DNA from: Bacteroidota bacterium
GTDB lineage: Bacteria > Bacteroidota > Bacteroidia > Bacteroidales > Prolixibacteraceae
Reading direction: 5' to 3'
DNA length: 22,666 nt
Assembly: GCA_023488865.1 (NCBI GenBank)
Contig: JAMDDG010000327.1
Coordinates: forward strand, 1 to 22,666
Positions 7,576-14,771 of the stretch are shown here, piece after piece. How positions within the stretch are numbered: the stretch's first letter is position 1; the number at the start of each line of letters is the position of its first letter. The position numbers and the translations under genes are program-made. The notes below the pieces were generated by a model, which worked only from the letters and a program-made list of their open reading frames with translations, did not search any database and was not told the origin of the DNA.

Positions 7576-8178
7576 TTAGTCACGCCGCATAATACCATAG
7601 CAGATGATCTTGACAATGGCATCCACACTTTTGCCCAGATCGTTGGAACGGTAAGGTCCGGCAGAAAGCGGCATCTCAAGCCCGCGGATCGCGGTAGTGA
7701 TGCCGATGGCAACCAGGGTAAAATCCTTGACCACAAATTTGTGTTGTCGGGCGCCTTCCAGCAGAATACGCTTCATCATGCGGATCTCTTCCTGATCGTA
7801 TTGGGATTTTATTTTGTCAATGAATTCGACAGCGGCCGTGTCGTTTTCAATGGCATTGTAAAAATTGGCCAATTGCCTGTATGTAGTGATCTTCGTCATT
7901 ACATAGTCGCGTAGTTTATCAGCAGGGTCCATCTCCTTCTGAAGTACCTTGGCCAGTTCGACCCTCAGTATATCAGCTTCTTTTTGAATCACCTCCTGAA
8001 ACAAATCTTCCTTGCTGCTAAAGTAGTAGTACAGAGAACTCTTCCCTTTCCGGACCGCATTGGCGATGTCGTCCAAAGTAGTTTTTTTATACCCGAATTT
8101 GCTGAAGATTTCCTGTGCGATGGTTAAAATGTTCTCACGAACTGCATCTTTTTTTGTGCCTAAGTTTTCGTTGCTCAT
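7576..8178 (-). CDS. TetR/AcrR-family transcriptional regulator
   Basis: The 200-residue product has the N-terminal TetR DNA-binding domain: ILTIAQEIFSKFGYKKTTLD, then the helix-turn-helix IANAVRKGKSSLYYYFSSKE (about residues 38-57). The 'SLYYYF' recognition-helix ending is the family signature. The C-terminal ligand-binding and dimerisation domain (about 75-200) is divergent, so the ligand cannot be predicted. It is transcribed in the same direction as rnr, 34 bases downstream, and has its own good promoter match inside the end of rnr. No efflux or fatty-acid gene next to it suggests a target, so its regulon is unknown. Confidence 0.9.
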   Translation of the reverse strand: MSNENLGTKKDAVRENILTIAQEIFSKFGYKKTTLDDIANAVRKGKSSLYYYFSSKEDLFQEVIQKEADILRVELAKVLQKEMDPADKLRDYVMTKITTYRQLANFYNAIENDTAAVEFIDKIKSQYDQEEIRMMKRILLEGARQHKFVVKDFTLVAIGITTAIRGLEMPLSAGPYRSNDLGKSVDAIVKIICYGIMRRD

Positions 8179-8203
8179 TGGTTATCATTCATCATTGATT
8201 GAC

Positions 8204-8235
8204 CAAATATAATTATTTTGTTGAAGAAACAACAA
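8204..8235 (-). promoter_or_regulatory. Promoter for the tetR-type gene
   Basis: On the minus strand TATATTTG (8211-8204) matches the Bacteroidota -7 box. Two overlapping TTG candidates for the -33 box lie at 8232-8230 (18-base spacing) and 8235-8233 (21-base spacing). The site overlaps the last codons of rnr and is about 26 bases upstream of the tetR-type ATG. Confidence 0.55.
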
Positions 8236-10366
8236 TTTTGAAGTCGAGTTGCTTCTTTTCCAAATTGGCCCTGAGAATCTCAATTTCTACTTCATCGCCC
8301 AGCTGATACCTTCTGTGCGTCCTTCTGCCCGTGATACAATAGTTCTTTTCATCGAACTGGTAATAGTCATCCGTAAGTTCATGCAGCGGGACCATTCCTT
8401 CACATTTGTTCTCTTCAATTTCGACATAGATACCCCATTCTGTCACCCCTGAGATGACCCCTTTGTATTGTTGCCCAATCTTATCGGCCATAAATTCCAC
8501 CTGTTTGTACTTGATGGATGCGCGTTCCGCATTGGCGGCACGGTTCTCCATATCTGACGAATGTTTGCACATCTCCTCGTATTTATTGGCAGCAACCGAA
8601 CTGCCATCCTGAAGATACCGGTCGAGCAAACGGTGAACCATCATATCCGGATATCTCCTGATCGGAGAGGTAAAATGGGTGTAATATTCAAAGCCCAAAC
8701 CGTAATGGCCGATGTTTCGGGTTGAATACTCCGCTTTGGCCATTGTACGGATGGCAAGGGTTTCGATCACGTTTTGTTCTTTCTTGCCGGAAACATTTGT
8801 AATCAACTGATTCATGGATGTTGATACGGCGGCTGGGGAATTGGTCATGATCCCGTAGCCGAACCTCTTGATAAAATGGTTAAACTTCTCCAGTTTCTCC
8901 GGATCCGGTTTGTCGTGTATACGATAAACAAAGGTCTTCTCTTTCTTTCTCGGTCCAGGCTTCCCAATCAGTTCTGCGACCATCTTGTTGGCAAGAAGCA
9001 TAAATTCTTCGATCAGTTTATTGGAATCTTTGGACTCCTTGAAAAAAACATGGATAGGTTTCCCGGTAGGGTCAACCTCAATTTTAGCCTCAACCCGGTC
9101 AAAATCAATTGATCCACCCTCAAAACGTTTCGCCCTCAGCTTCTTCGCCAACCCGTCAAGGGCCAGGATCTCCTCTTTCATATCGCCTTCCCCGGTCTCA
9201 ATCACTGCCTGGGCCTCTTCGTAACTGAATCTCCGATCGGAATAGATCACGGTCCTGCCAAACCACTCTTTGTGAACTTTCGCATTTTCATCTAACTGAA
9301 AAACAGCTGAATAGCATAGCTTTTCTTCTTTGGGCCGCAAGGAACACACCCCATTTGACAATCGCTCCGGTAACATCAGGACCACCCGGTCGACCAGATA
9401 AACTGAAGTCGCCCTGTTGTAGGCCTCCTCTTCAATAATTGAGTTGGAACGTACATAATAGGTTACATCGGCAATATGCACGCCTACCTCCCAGAACCCA
9501 TTTTCTAATTTTTGAATGGAGAGGGCATCGTCAAAGTCTTTGGCATCGGCGGGATCGATCGTAAAAGTGGGTACTTTTCTGAAATCCCTTCTGTTGGCAA
9601 TCTCGGAAGATGGAATTTCCAATGGAATTTTATTGGCAGCTTCATCCACCTTTTCGGGGTATTTATAGGGCAACCCAAACTCTGCCAGGATGGCATGCAT
9701 CTCCGTATTGTTGGAGCCGGCGTCACCCAGTACATCCACTATTTCAGCAAATGGATTTCGGGCATTTTCGGGCCAGTCTAAGATTTTGGCCACTGCCTTT
9801 TGTCCGTTTTTTGCGCCATGCAGCTTGTCCTTGGGCAGGAAGAGATCGAAAGGCATTCGTTTGACAGGGATTAAAAAAGCAGAAAATTTGGAGATTTCGA
9901 CGGTTCCCACGATCGTCTTCTGCGCACGTTCTACTACTTCAACGACCTCTCCTTCCAGGTCACCTTTTTTTCTTCTGGCAAAAAGCCGGATCTTGACTTT
10001 ATCCCCGTCTAAGGCGTGGTTCATATTGGGTGCAGGGATTAAAACCGTATCGTTCAGTTCTTCACAGAAGACCTGACCAAATCCTTTGTAGTTAAGTTCC
10101 ATCGTCCCGGTAATGCTCCCTTTGCTCTTAGCTTTTAAACGGAACCTTCCTTTCGAAACCTCCTCAAGCGCCTCGTTTTCACGCAACTCCTGTAAAACGA
10201 CACTTACCAGTTGCTGGGCCGTTGTATTTTTTGCGCCTATTTTAGCGGAGAGTTGTTTGTAATTGTACACATAGGCAGGCTCCTCATAAAAGAGGGCCAT
10301 AAGGGTTGTTTTTAAGCCGGCTTTATTGAAATTCAGTGCCTTTTCAAGCTTTTTTACTTTAGACAT
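8213..10366 (-). CDS. rnr: Ribonuclease R
   Basis: The 717-residue product is a 3'-5' exoribonuclease of the RNase II/R family. It has an N-terminal winged-helix-like region, cold-shock OB domains (about 85-230), and the catalytic RNB domain with the metal-binding motif DPADAKDFDDA (271-281). VHIADVTYYV and LPERLSNGVCSLRPKEEKLC follow in the RNB domain, and a C-terminal S1 domain begins near GVISGVTEWGIYVEIEE. RNase R degrades structured RNA and takes part in rRNA and mRNA turnover. The ATG at 10366 (MSKVKKLEK) is preferred to the TTG seven codons upstream. The length is slightly shorter than the E. coli protein (about 813 residues), as usual for Bacteroidota, which lack the long lysine-rich tail. 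Confidence 0.96.
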   Translation of the reverse strand: MSKVKKLEKALNFNKAGLKTTLMALFYEEPAYVYNYKQLSAKIGAKNTTAQQLVSVVLQELRENEALEEVSKGRFRLKAKSKGSITGTMELNYKGFGQVFCEELNDTVLIPAPNMNHALDGDKVKIRLFARRKKGDLEGEVVEVVERAQKTIVGTVEISKFSAFLIPVKRMPFDLFLPKDKLHGAKNGQKAVAKILDWPENARNPFAEIVDVLGDAGSNNTEMHAILAEFGLPYKYPEKVDEAANKIPLEIPSSEIANRRDFRKVPTFTIDPADAKDFDDALSIQKLENGFWEVGVHIADVTYYVRSNSIIEEEAYNRATSVYLVDRVVLMLPERLSNGVCSLRPKEEKLCYSAVFQLDENAKVHKEWFGRTVIYSDRRFSYEEAQAVIETGEGDMKEEILALDGLAKKLRAKRFEGGSIDFDRVEAKIEVDPTGKPIHVFFKESKDSNKLIEEFMLLANKMVAELIGKPGPRKKEKTFVYRIHDKPDPEKLEKFNHFIKRFGYGIMTNSPAAVSTSMNQLITNVSGKKEQNVIETLAIRTMAKAEYSTRNIGHYGLGFEYYTHFTSPIRRYPDMMVHRLLDRYLQDGSSVAANKYEEMCKHSSDMENRAANAERASIKYKQVEFMADKIGQQYKGVISGVTEWGIYVEIEENKCEGMVPLHELTDDYYQFDEKNYCITGRRTHRRYQLGDEVEIEILRANLEKKQLDFKIVVSSTK

Positions 10367-10458
10367 TGGATGGGTTTTTAGAATCAATAAAGTTAAGAAA
10401 ATTTTCGAATGTTTGTAAGTTCCGTTCGAGAAGGAAATGAACGTTCCAAAAAAAAGTT

Positions 10459-10494
10459 ACACAGAGGATAAAGGATGCACGGAGTGGCACAGAG
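10459..10494. repeat. Degenerate CACAGAG/CACGGAG intergenic repeat
   Basis: Three octamers occur within 36 bases: ACACAGAG at 10459-10466, GCACGGAG at 10477-10484 and GCACAGAG at 10487-10494. This resembles the short 'cacagag' interspersed sequences often found between genes in environmental genomes. No coding role is evident. Confidence 0.4.
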
Positions 10495-10499
10495 AAAAA

Positions 10500-10532
10500 T
10501 TTGTATAGAAAGGTAGGAATCAATTATATTTG
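10500..10532 (+). promoter_or_regulatory. Promoter for metF and its leader ORF
   Basis: TTTG at 10500-10503 and TATATTTG at 10525-10532 fit the Bacteroidota -33/-7 pattern with a 21-base spacing. Transcription would start near 10539, giving a leader of about 130 bases before metF that carries the 42-codon ORF. Confidence 0.55.
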
Positions 10533-10546
10533 CAAATCCTGTTACA

Positions 10547-10675
10547 ATGGTTCATCAATCAATCGTCAATAAAATGAAACGAACATGTTGTTTTCTAACC
10601 TCCAAGAGGATGAAAATAATTTTCAACAACATGGAGTTCTATACTACTTTTAAAAACAAATTATTCATAATATGA
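10547..10675 (+). CDS. Candidate leader ORF overlapping metF (42 aa)
   Basis: The ORF opens with ATG at 10547, 15 bases after the -7 box, and ends with TGA at 10673-10675, sharing ATGA with the metF start. It fills the metF leader exactly. The peptide has four Met and an adjacent Cys pair (MKRTCCFLTSKRM in its centre) among 42 residues and many Lys/Asn/Phe; it has no recognisable domain. Position and start-stop overlap suggest translational coupling or an attenuation-type leader sensing Met or Cys supply. The alternative is chance, because AT-rich leaders are often open. Internal ATGs at codons 10, 22 and 29 give shorter versions. Confidence 0.4.
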   Translation: MVHQSIVNKMKRTCCFLTSKRMKIIFNNMEFYTTFKNKLFII

Positions 10676-11625
10676 AAATCATAGACCTTATCCAACCTGC
10701 CAAAAAAACTCTCTTTTCTTTCGAACTGCTTCCCCCGCTGAAAGGACAAAATGCCGACAAATTGTACGAGACCATCGATGAGTTGATCGAGTACAAGCCC
10801 AAATACATCAACCTGACTACCCACCGCGATGAGATAGAATACAGGACACTCGACAATGGTTTGCTGGAAAAGAAAATTGTCCGCAAGCGTCCGGGTACGG
10901 TCGCCATTGCGGCTGCGATCCAGTATAAATATGGGATACCCGTGGTGCCTCATGTCGTCTGCGGGGGTTTTACCCGCGAAGAGACTGAGAATATGCTGAT
11001 CGACCTCAACTTTCTGGGAATAGAAAACGTGCTGGCGCTTCGCGGCGATGGGCTAAAATCGGAAAATTTTTTTGTGCCGGAGAATAACGGACATTCCCAT
11101 GCCAACGAACTGGTAGAACAGATTGTTAACCTGCGCGAAGGGAAATACCTTGATCCTGAACTGAAAAACAAAACAACGATGGACTTTTGCGTTGGCGTTG
11201 CAGGGTACCCCGAAAAACATGCGGAAGCGTCCAATCCTGAAACCGATCTTCTGTATCTAAAACAAAAGGTGGATGCAGGCGCCGATTACATTGTAACCCA
11301 GATGTTTTTCGATAACCGCAAATATTACGATTTCGTAGAACGCTGCAGGGCCATCGGGATTACGGTTCCTATCATCCCAGGGATCAAACCTCTGGCGCTA
11401 ATGAACCAGATTACGATACTGCCAAAAATTTTCAGTATTGATATTCCCGAAGAGTTTGCCGCCGAAGTAAGAAAGTGCAAAACCAACGACGAGGCCCGTC
11501 AGGTGGGGACAGAATGGGCCATTTATCAGGCCAAAGACTTGATTGCCAACAAAGTGCCATGTCTGCACATTTATACTTATGGCATCACCGACAACACCCG
11601 TCAGATTGCCAAAATAATTCTATAA
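10672..11625 (+). CDS. metF: 5,10-methylenetetrahydrofolate reductase
   Basis: The 317-residue product is MetF, the FAD-dependent TIM-barrel enzyme that reduces 5,10-methylene-THF to 5-methyl-THF, the methyl donor for methionine synthesis. Family signatures are FSFELLPP (with the catalytic Glu) near residue 17, YINLTTHRDE (45-54), HVVCGGFTREETENML, the flavin-contacting NVLALRGDG near residue 125, GADYIVTQMFFDN and the barrel strand VPIIPGIKPL. The N-terminus is conserved from ATG 10672. It is followed after 7 bases by rdgB and was probably transcribed with it. The upstream leader ORF may couple its translation to Met or Cys supply. Confidence 0.96.
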   Translation: MKIIDLIQPAKKTLFSFELLPPLKGQNADKLYETIDELIEYKPKYINLTTHRDEIEYRTLDNGLLEKKIVRKRPGTVAIAAAIQYKYGIPVVPHVVCGGFTREETENMLIDLNFLGIENVLALRGDGLKSENFFVPENNGHSHANELVEQIVNLREGKYLDPELKNKTTMDFCVGVAGYPEKHAEASNPETDLLYLKQKVDAGADYIVTQMFFDNRKYYDFVERCRAIGITVPIIPGIKPLALMNQITILPKIFSIDIPEEFAAEVRKCKTNDEARQVGTEWAIYQAKDLIANKVPCLHIYTYGITDNTRQIAKIIL

Positions 11626-11632
11626 ACAATCT

Positions 11633-12232
11633 ATGCACCAATTGGTTTTTGCCACCAACAATGCCCATAAGTTGAGAGAACTGGGTGAAATCCTTAAAGG
11701 TGAATTCACCCTGTTCAGCCTTAACGATATTTCCTGTACAGACGACATTCCCGAAACCGGCGATACGCTGGAAGCCAATGCTTCACAGAAATCCCGGTAC
11801 ATTTGGGATCGCTACCAGCTCGACTGTTTTTCGGATGATACAGGCCTCGAAATTGCAGCCTTGAACAATGAGCCCGGCGTTCACTCGGCCCGTTATGCCG
11901 GAGAGGGGAAAAATTCGGAAGACAATATCGAAAAAGTCCTGTCTAAATTAAGTGGCGAAAACAACCGGAAAGCCTGTTTCCGCTGTGTCATCTCCCTGAT
12001 CATCCGGGGAAATGAATATCTTTTTGAAGGACAGGTTGATGGCGAGATCCTGCCCGAACGAAAAGGTATTTCCGGCTTTGGTTATGATCCGATCTTTCTG
12101 CCGGACGGTTACACCCAGTCCTTTGCCGAAATGAATGCAGATTTGAAAAATAGCATCAGTCACCGCGGACGGGCCGTACAAAAACTGGTCCGGTTTCTAC
12201 TGGAAGAATATCCTCAGTTACCTGAAAGATAA
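11633..12232 (+). CDS. rdgB: XTP/dITP diphosphatase (RdgB/HAM1 family)
   Basis: The 199-residue product is a house-cleaning nucleotide pyrophosphatase that hydrolyses dITP, dXTP and related non-canonical purine triphosphates to monophosphates, keeping them out of DNA and RNA. The N-terminal substrate motif FATNNAHKLRELGEIL is followed by the catalytic segment FSDDTGLEIAALN (Asp near 66-67), PGVHSARYAG and the base-binding GISGFGYDPIF, with SHRGRA near the C-terminus. Length and motif order are typical. It begins 7 bases after metF, in an operon-like arrangement, although the two functions are not obviously linked. Confidence 0.96.
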   Translation: MHQLVFATNNAHKLRELGEILKGEFTLFSLNDISCTDDIPETGDTLEANASQKSRYIWDRYQLDCFSDDTGLEIAALNNEPGVHSARYAGEGKNSEDNIEKVLSKLSGENNRKACFRCVISLIIRGNEYLFEGQVDGEILPERKGISGFGYDPIFLPDGYTQSFAEMNADLKNSISHRGRAVQKLVRFLLEEYPQLPER

Positions 12233-12333
12233 CGGGCTTCTTTCTTTTCATCTTTTTTTTGCTGCTGCTATTTTTATATGAGAAGGGCATTCTTCTTTCT
12301 TTTTAATCTTTAATTTGTAGTTTTCAATAAGCT

Positions 12334-13059
12334 ATGTTCTACAAGACTGAAGGCATCGTTTTGCATGGTATCAAATATGGTGATACCGGAAAAATTGTGA
12401 CCGTTTACACCGAAGCTTTCGGGAGGTGCTCCTTTATTCTGCAGGGAATCCATGCAAAAAAATCGTCCAACAAAGCCAATCTTCTGCAACCGCTTTTCCT
12501 GCTTGAGATGGAGGTCGATCACAGGCAGGGCAGGGAGTTGCAGCGTGCCAGGGAAATTAAATTCTGTCATCCCTATCAGACGGTGCCCTATGACATTGTC
12601 AAATCTTCGCAGGCTATTTTTCTGGCGGAAATATTGTACAAAGTTTTAAAAGAAGAAGAGGCAAGGGTTGAACTCTTTCAGTTTCTCAGTCATTCGTTCC
12701 GGATTTTTGATTTGCTGCAAAAAGGGACGGCTAATTTTCATCTGGCATTTCTGGTCCAGCTTACCAGATACATGGGATTTTCCCCTGCGGGCAACGTTGT
12801 TGAAGGAAGAACTTTTTTCGACATGGCTTCGGGCTCTTTTGTGGAAAACAAACCTCCCCACCCTTATTACATTGAACCCGAAGAAAGCCGTGTTTTTTCA
12901 GAATTCCTCACTGTTTCCTTTGAAGAGATTGGCAAAATCACCCTTACCCCCACCCAGCGCAACCTATTGTTGCTAAAAATGATCGATTATTTTTCGCTGC
13001 ATCTGGGGATTCGGTTTCAGATAAAATCATGGGATGTTTTACGTGAATTATTCGACTGA
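12334..13059 (+). CDS. recO: DNA repair protein RecO
   Basis: The 241-residue product is RecO, which anneals SSB-coated single strands and loads RecA with RecR in the RecF pathway of gap repair. The N-terminal OB-fold begins with the conserved segment EGIVLHGIKYGDTGKIVTVYT and continues through SFILQGIHAKKS; a helical domain follows with LFQFLSHSFRIFD and LVQLTRYMGF. The cysteine quartet of some zinc-binding RecO proteins is absent, which is common in Bacteroidota. It follows rdgB by 101 bases, a T-rich gap with no clear terminator, so it may be partly co-transcribed or have its own weak promoter. Confidence 0.93.
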   Translation: MFYKTEGIVLHGIKYGDTGKIVTVYTEAFGRCSFILQGIHAKKSSNKANLLQPLFLLEMEVDHRQGRELQRAREIKFCHPYQTVPYDIVKSSQAIFLAEILYKVLKEEEARVELFQFLSHSFRIFDLLQKGTANFHLAFLVQLTRYMGFSPAGNVVEGRTFFDMASGSFVENKPPHPYYIEPEESRVFSEFLTVSFEEIGKITLTPTQRNLLLLKMIDYFSLHLGIRFQIKSWDVLRELFD

Positions 13060-13195
13060 CAACTGTTATTTTAATTGGGAAAGAAGGTTGAACTATTATT
13101 TCATAACACATTGATATCCTACATTTTACATTCCATCTGACTGCCTGCTTAATTAAGTAATATAAATGGAGGGATTCTATTTTTCATCGTGTCAA

Positions 13196-13225
13196 TTGCC
13201 ATTCATATTTTTTTCCGTACTTTTG
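13196..13225 (+). promoter_or_regulatory. Promoter of the aminotransferase-like gene
   Basis: TTG at 13196-13198 and TACTTTTG at 13218-13225 are separated by 19 bases, an exact fit to the Bacteroidota -33/-7 promoter. The -7 box ends 19 bases before the ATG. This is the clearest promoter in the window and indicates that the gene is expressed on its own rather than decaying. Confidence 0.65.
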
Positions 13226-13244
13226 CAAAAGATATAAATTCAGT

Positions 13245-14402
13245 ATGACCATAACAAAACTTCCAACTACGAAGAAGAATATCTTCGTTACTATGATGGA
13301 GATTGCCGAGGAGTACAAGGCTACTAATCTTGTAGATCCCATGTCGGGTCTTCCTTGTCCGGACGATTTGATCAATCTTGTTGACAAATACATGAGGGCG
13401 GGAAATAACGACTTTTCTCCAAGTGAAGGGGTCGGGTCACTGAGGGAGCAAATTGTCTCCATAATCAACAAGCAAAACAATACAGAATTTCAAGCAGAAA
13501 CCGACCTAACCATCACTGCCGGTCCATCGCAGGCAATGTCTACTGCCATCACCACTTTTATCAAGGATGGGGATGAAGTTATTCTTTTTGAACCTGTTCA
13601 GGAGTCTTATGCCCAGTTAATCGAAATGACCGGAGGACGTCCGATTTACATCAACCTGAAACATCCCGATTACCGGATCGATTGGGATGAGGTAAAAAAG
13701 ACGGTTACGACCAAAACCAAGATGATCGTCATCAACAATCCTCAAAATCCGGTGGGTCAGATTTTCAGTCCGGAAGATTTTGACCAGCTCAAACGTTTAA
13801 CCAATGGTACCCGTTTGGTGATTCTCAGCAACGAAACTTTTGGGAACATTGTATATGACGGGCATCATTTCAACAGCATAGCATCTGTACCCGAGTTGGC
13901 AGCCAAGAGCCTGGCTGTATCCTCTTTTGGAACCATGTTCAACATCAATGGTTGGGGAATCGGGTTCATCTCCGGCCCCGAAAAATTGATGGCCGAATAC
14001 CGGAAAACCCAGCAATATCAAGGTTCAAGTGTCAATACCCCGGCACAATATGCGTTGGCCGAATTTTTAAAACAGGAACACAACTTCAAAGAGATCAATG
14101 CATTCTACCAAAGTAAGCGAGATTATTTCCTGGAGCTGCTGGCAGGAAGCAAATTTGAATGGATACCCACCAAATCAACGATCTACCAGCTGTTGGATTA
14201 CAGTAAAATTTCGGACGAGCCGGATACTGAATTTGTGATGAAATTAGCCAAAGATTGCAAGGTTGCAACGATTCCTTTCTCTGCTTTTCAGCACGAGAAA
14301 ACAAAGATGCAAATGATCCGGATCTGTTTTGCCAAAACCAACGAGTTGCTGGAAGAAGCAGCCTACCGGTTAAAGAACGTTCCAGTTTCTTTGGGTAAAT
14401 AG
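13245..14402 (+). CDS. Class I/II aminotransferase homologue lacking the PLP lysine
   Basis: The 385-residue product aligns over its full length with fold-type I aminotransferases: SPSEGVGSLREQI, LTITAGPSQAMSTAI, DGDEVILFEP, the NNPQNPVG loop (164-171) and a C-terminal IRICFAK carrying the substrate-carboxylate Arg (359). The cofactor site is altered. Where the family has SFGK with the Schiff-base lysine, this protein has SFGT (Thr230, ACC at 13932-13934). The SDE.Y motif that holds the pyridine nitrogen is SNETF (Asn196, Phe199). GWK is GWG. The frame is otherwise intact with a good promoter, so it looks like a maintained pseudoenzyme or an enzyme with another chemistry rather than a decaying gene. 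Partner and ligand are unknown. Confidence 0.87.
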   Translation: MTITKLPTTKKNIFVTMMEIAEEYKATNLVDPMSGLPCPDDLINLVDKYMRAGNNDFSPSEGVGSLREQIVSIINKQNNTEFQAETDLTITAGPSQAMSTAITTFIKDGDEVILFEPVQESYAQLIEMTGGRPIYINLKHPDYRIDWDEVKKTVTTKTKMIVINNPQNPVGQIFSPEDFDQLKRLTNGTRLVILSNETFGNIVYDGHHFNSIASVPELAAKSLAVSSFGTMFNINGWGIGFISGPEKLMAEYRKTQQYQGSSVNTPAQYALAEFLKQEHNFKEINAFYQSKRDYFLELLAGSKFEWIPTKSTIYQLLDYSKISDEPDTEFVMKLAKDCKVATIPFSAFQHEKTKMQMIRICFAKTNELLEEAAYRLKNVPVSLGK

Positions 14403-14462
14403 GATAAAAGTACTTTGGGTACATTAACGGCTCAAAGTAAGGAACTCAGAGAAGCTAATTTT

Positions 14463-14490
14463 AAATAACCCGCCAATGTCCGGGTTATTT
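14463..14490 (+). terminator. Terminator after the aminotransferase-like gene
   Basis: A 10-bp perfect stem (14463-14472 with 14481-14490) has an 8-base loop. The right arm ends in TTATTT but no long T run follows, so it is a moderate terminator, 60 bases after the stop and just before tRNA-Arg. Confidence 0.65.
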
Positions 14491-14501
14491 TGGCTTAAAA
14501 G

Positions 14502-14576
14502 GGCCTCATAGTTCAAGGGATAGAACGGAAGTTTCCTAAACTTTAGATTCGCGTTCGAGTCGCGGTGAGGCTACCA
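14502..14576 (+). tRNA. tRNA-Arg (CCT anticodon)
   Basis: The cloverleaf is complete. The acceptor GGCCTCA (14502-14508) pairs with TGAGGCT (14566-14572), with a G1-T72 wobble. The D stem is GTTC/GAAC, the anticodon loop TTCCTAA carries CCT in the wobble-to-third positions, the T loop is TTCGAGT and the discriminator is A14573. CCA is encoded at 14574-14576. It reads AGG arginine codons. The phage integrase starts 195 bases downstream on the same strand, so its 3' end is the likely phage attachment site. Confidence 0.93.
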
Positions 14577-14577
14577 A

Positions 14578-14610
14578 AATACCCTGAATACGTAAAGTGT
14601 TCAGGGTATT
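14578..14610 (+). terminator. Hairpin after tRNA-Arg, at the prophage border
   Basis: An 11-bp perfect stem (14578-14588 with 14600-14610) has an 11-base loop and begins 2 bases after the CCA end. It probably ends the tRNA transcript, although no T run follows. Its right arm is part of a 23-bp unit that is repeated once more immediately downstream. Confidence 0.55.
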
Positions 14611-14637
14611 GCATGTAAAGTGTTCAGGGTATTGCAT
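14592..14637. repeat. Tandem 23-bp direct repeat (two copies)
   Basis: Bases 14592-14614 and 14615-14637 are identical and abut. Each begins GTAAAGTG, contains TTCAGGGTATT and ends GCAT. Each copy could pair with the same left hairpin arm at 14578-14588, so two alternative hairpins are possible. The repeat lies between tRNA-Arg and the integrase, where phage integrases bind arm-type sites, so it may be part of the attachment region. A slippage duplication is the alternative. Confidence 0.75.
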
Positions 14638-14720
14638 TTAAGTAAGGTACCTGGTTCCCATCAAGCACATTAAAAACCCACATTTCAACACCCATTAAAG
14701 CATTAAATTTTTACTTTACA

Positions 14721-14739
14721 TACTTTTGAACTATATTTG
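14721..14739 (+). promoter_or_regulatory. Candidate integrase promoter
   Basis: Two overlapping-region -7-like boxes, TACTTTTG (14721-14728) and TATATTTG (14732-14739), lie 33-51 bases before the integrase ATG. Neither has a well-placed TTG -33. Their density suggests that transcription of the integrase starts here. Confidence 0.4.
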
Positions 14740-14771
14740 TTCTACGTTGTTCCACAAAAAGTCCACAATCA

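Larger units (their letters stand above)
10367..10671. other. Divergent intergenic region between rnr and metF
   Basis: This is a 305-base region between divergent starts. It contains a degenerate CACAGAG/CACGGAG repeat (10459-10494), a promoter match facing metF (10500-10532) and a 42-codon ORF ending inside the metF start (10547-10675). For rnr, TAACTTTA upstream of the ATG (about 10395-10388, minus) is an imperfect -7 match. No riboswitch of a known SAM class could be recognised by eye. Confidence 0.5.

Noticed and set aside
10367..10387. TTG start seven codons upstream for rnr
   Set aside because: The ATG at 10366 gives the MSKVKK start and needs no rare initiation codon.
14592..14637. 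Tandem 23-bp units as a CRISPR array
   Set aside because: Only two units and no spacer between them; no cas genes are in the window.
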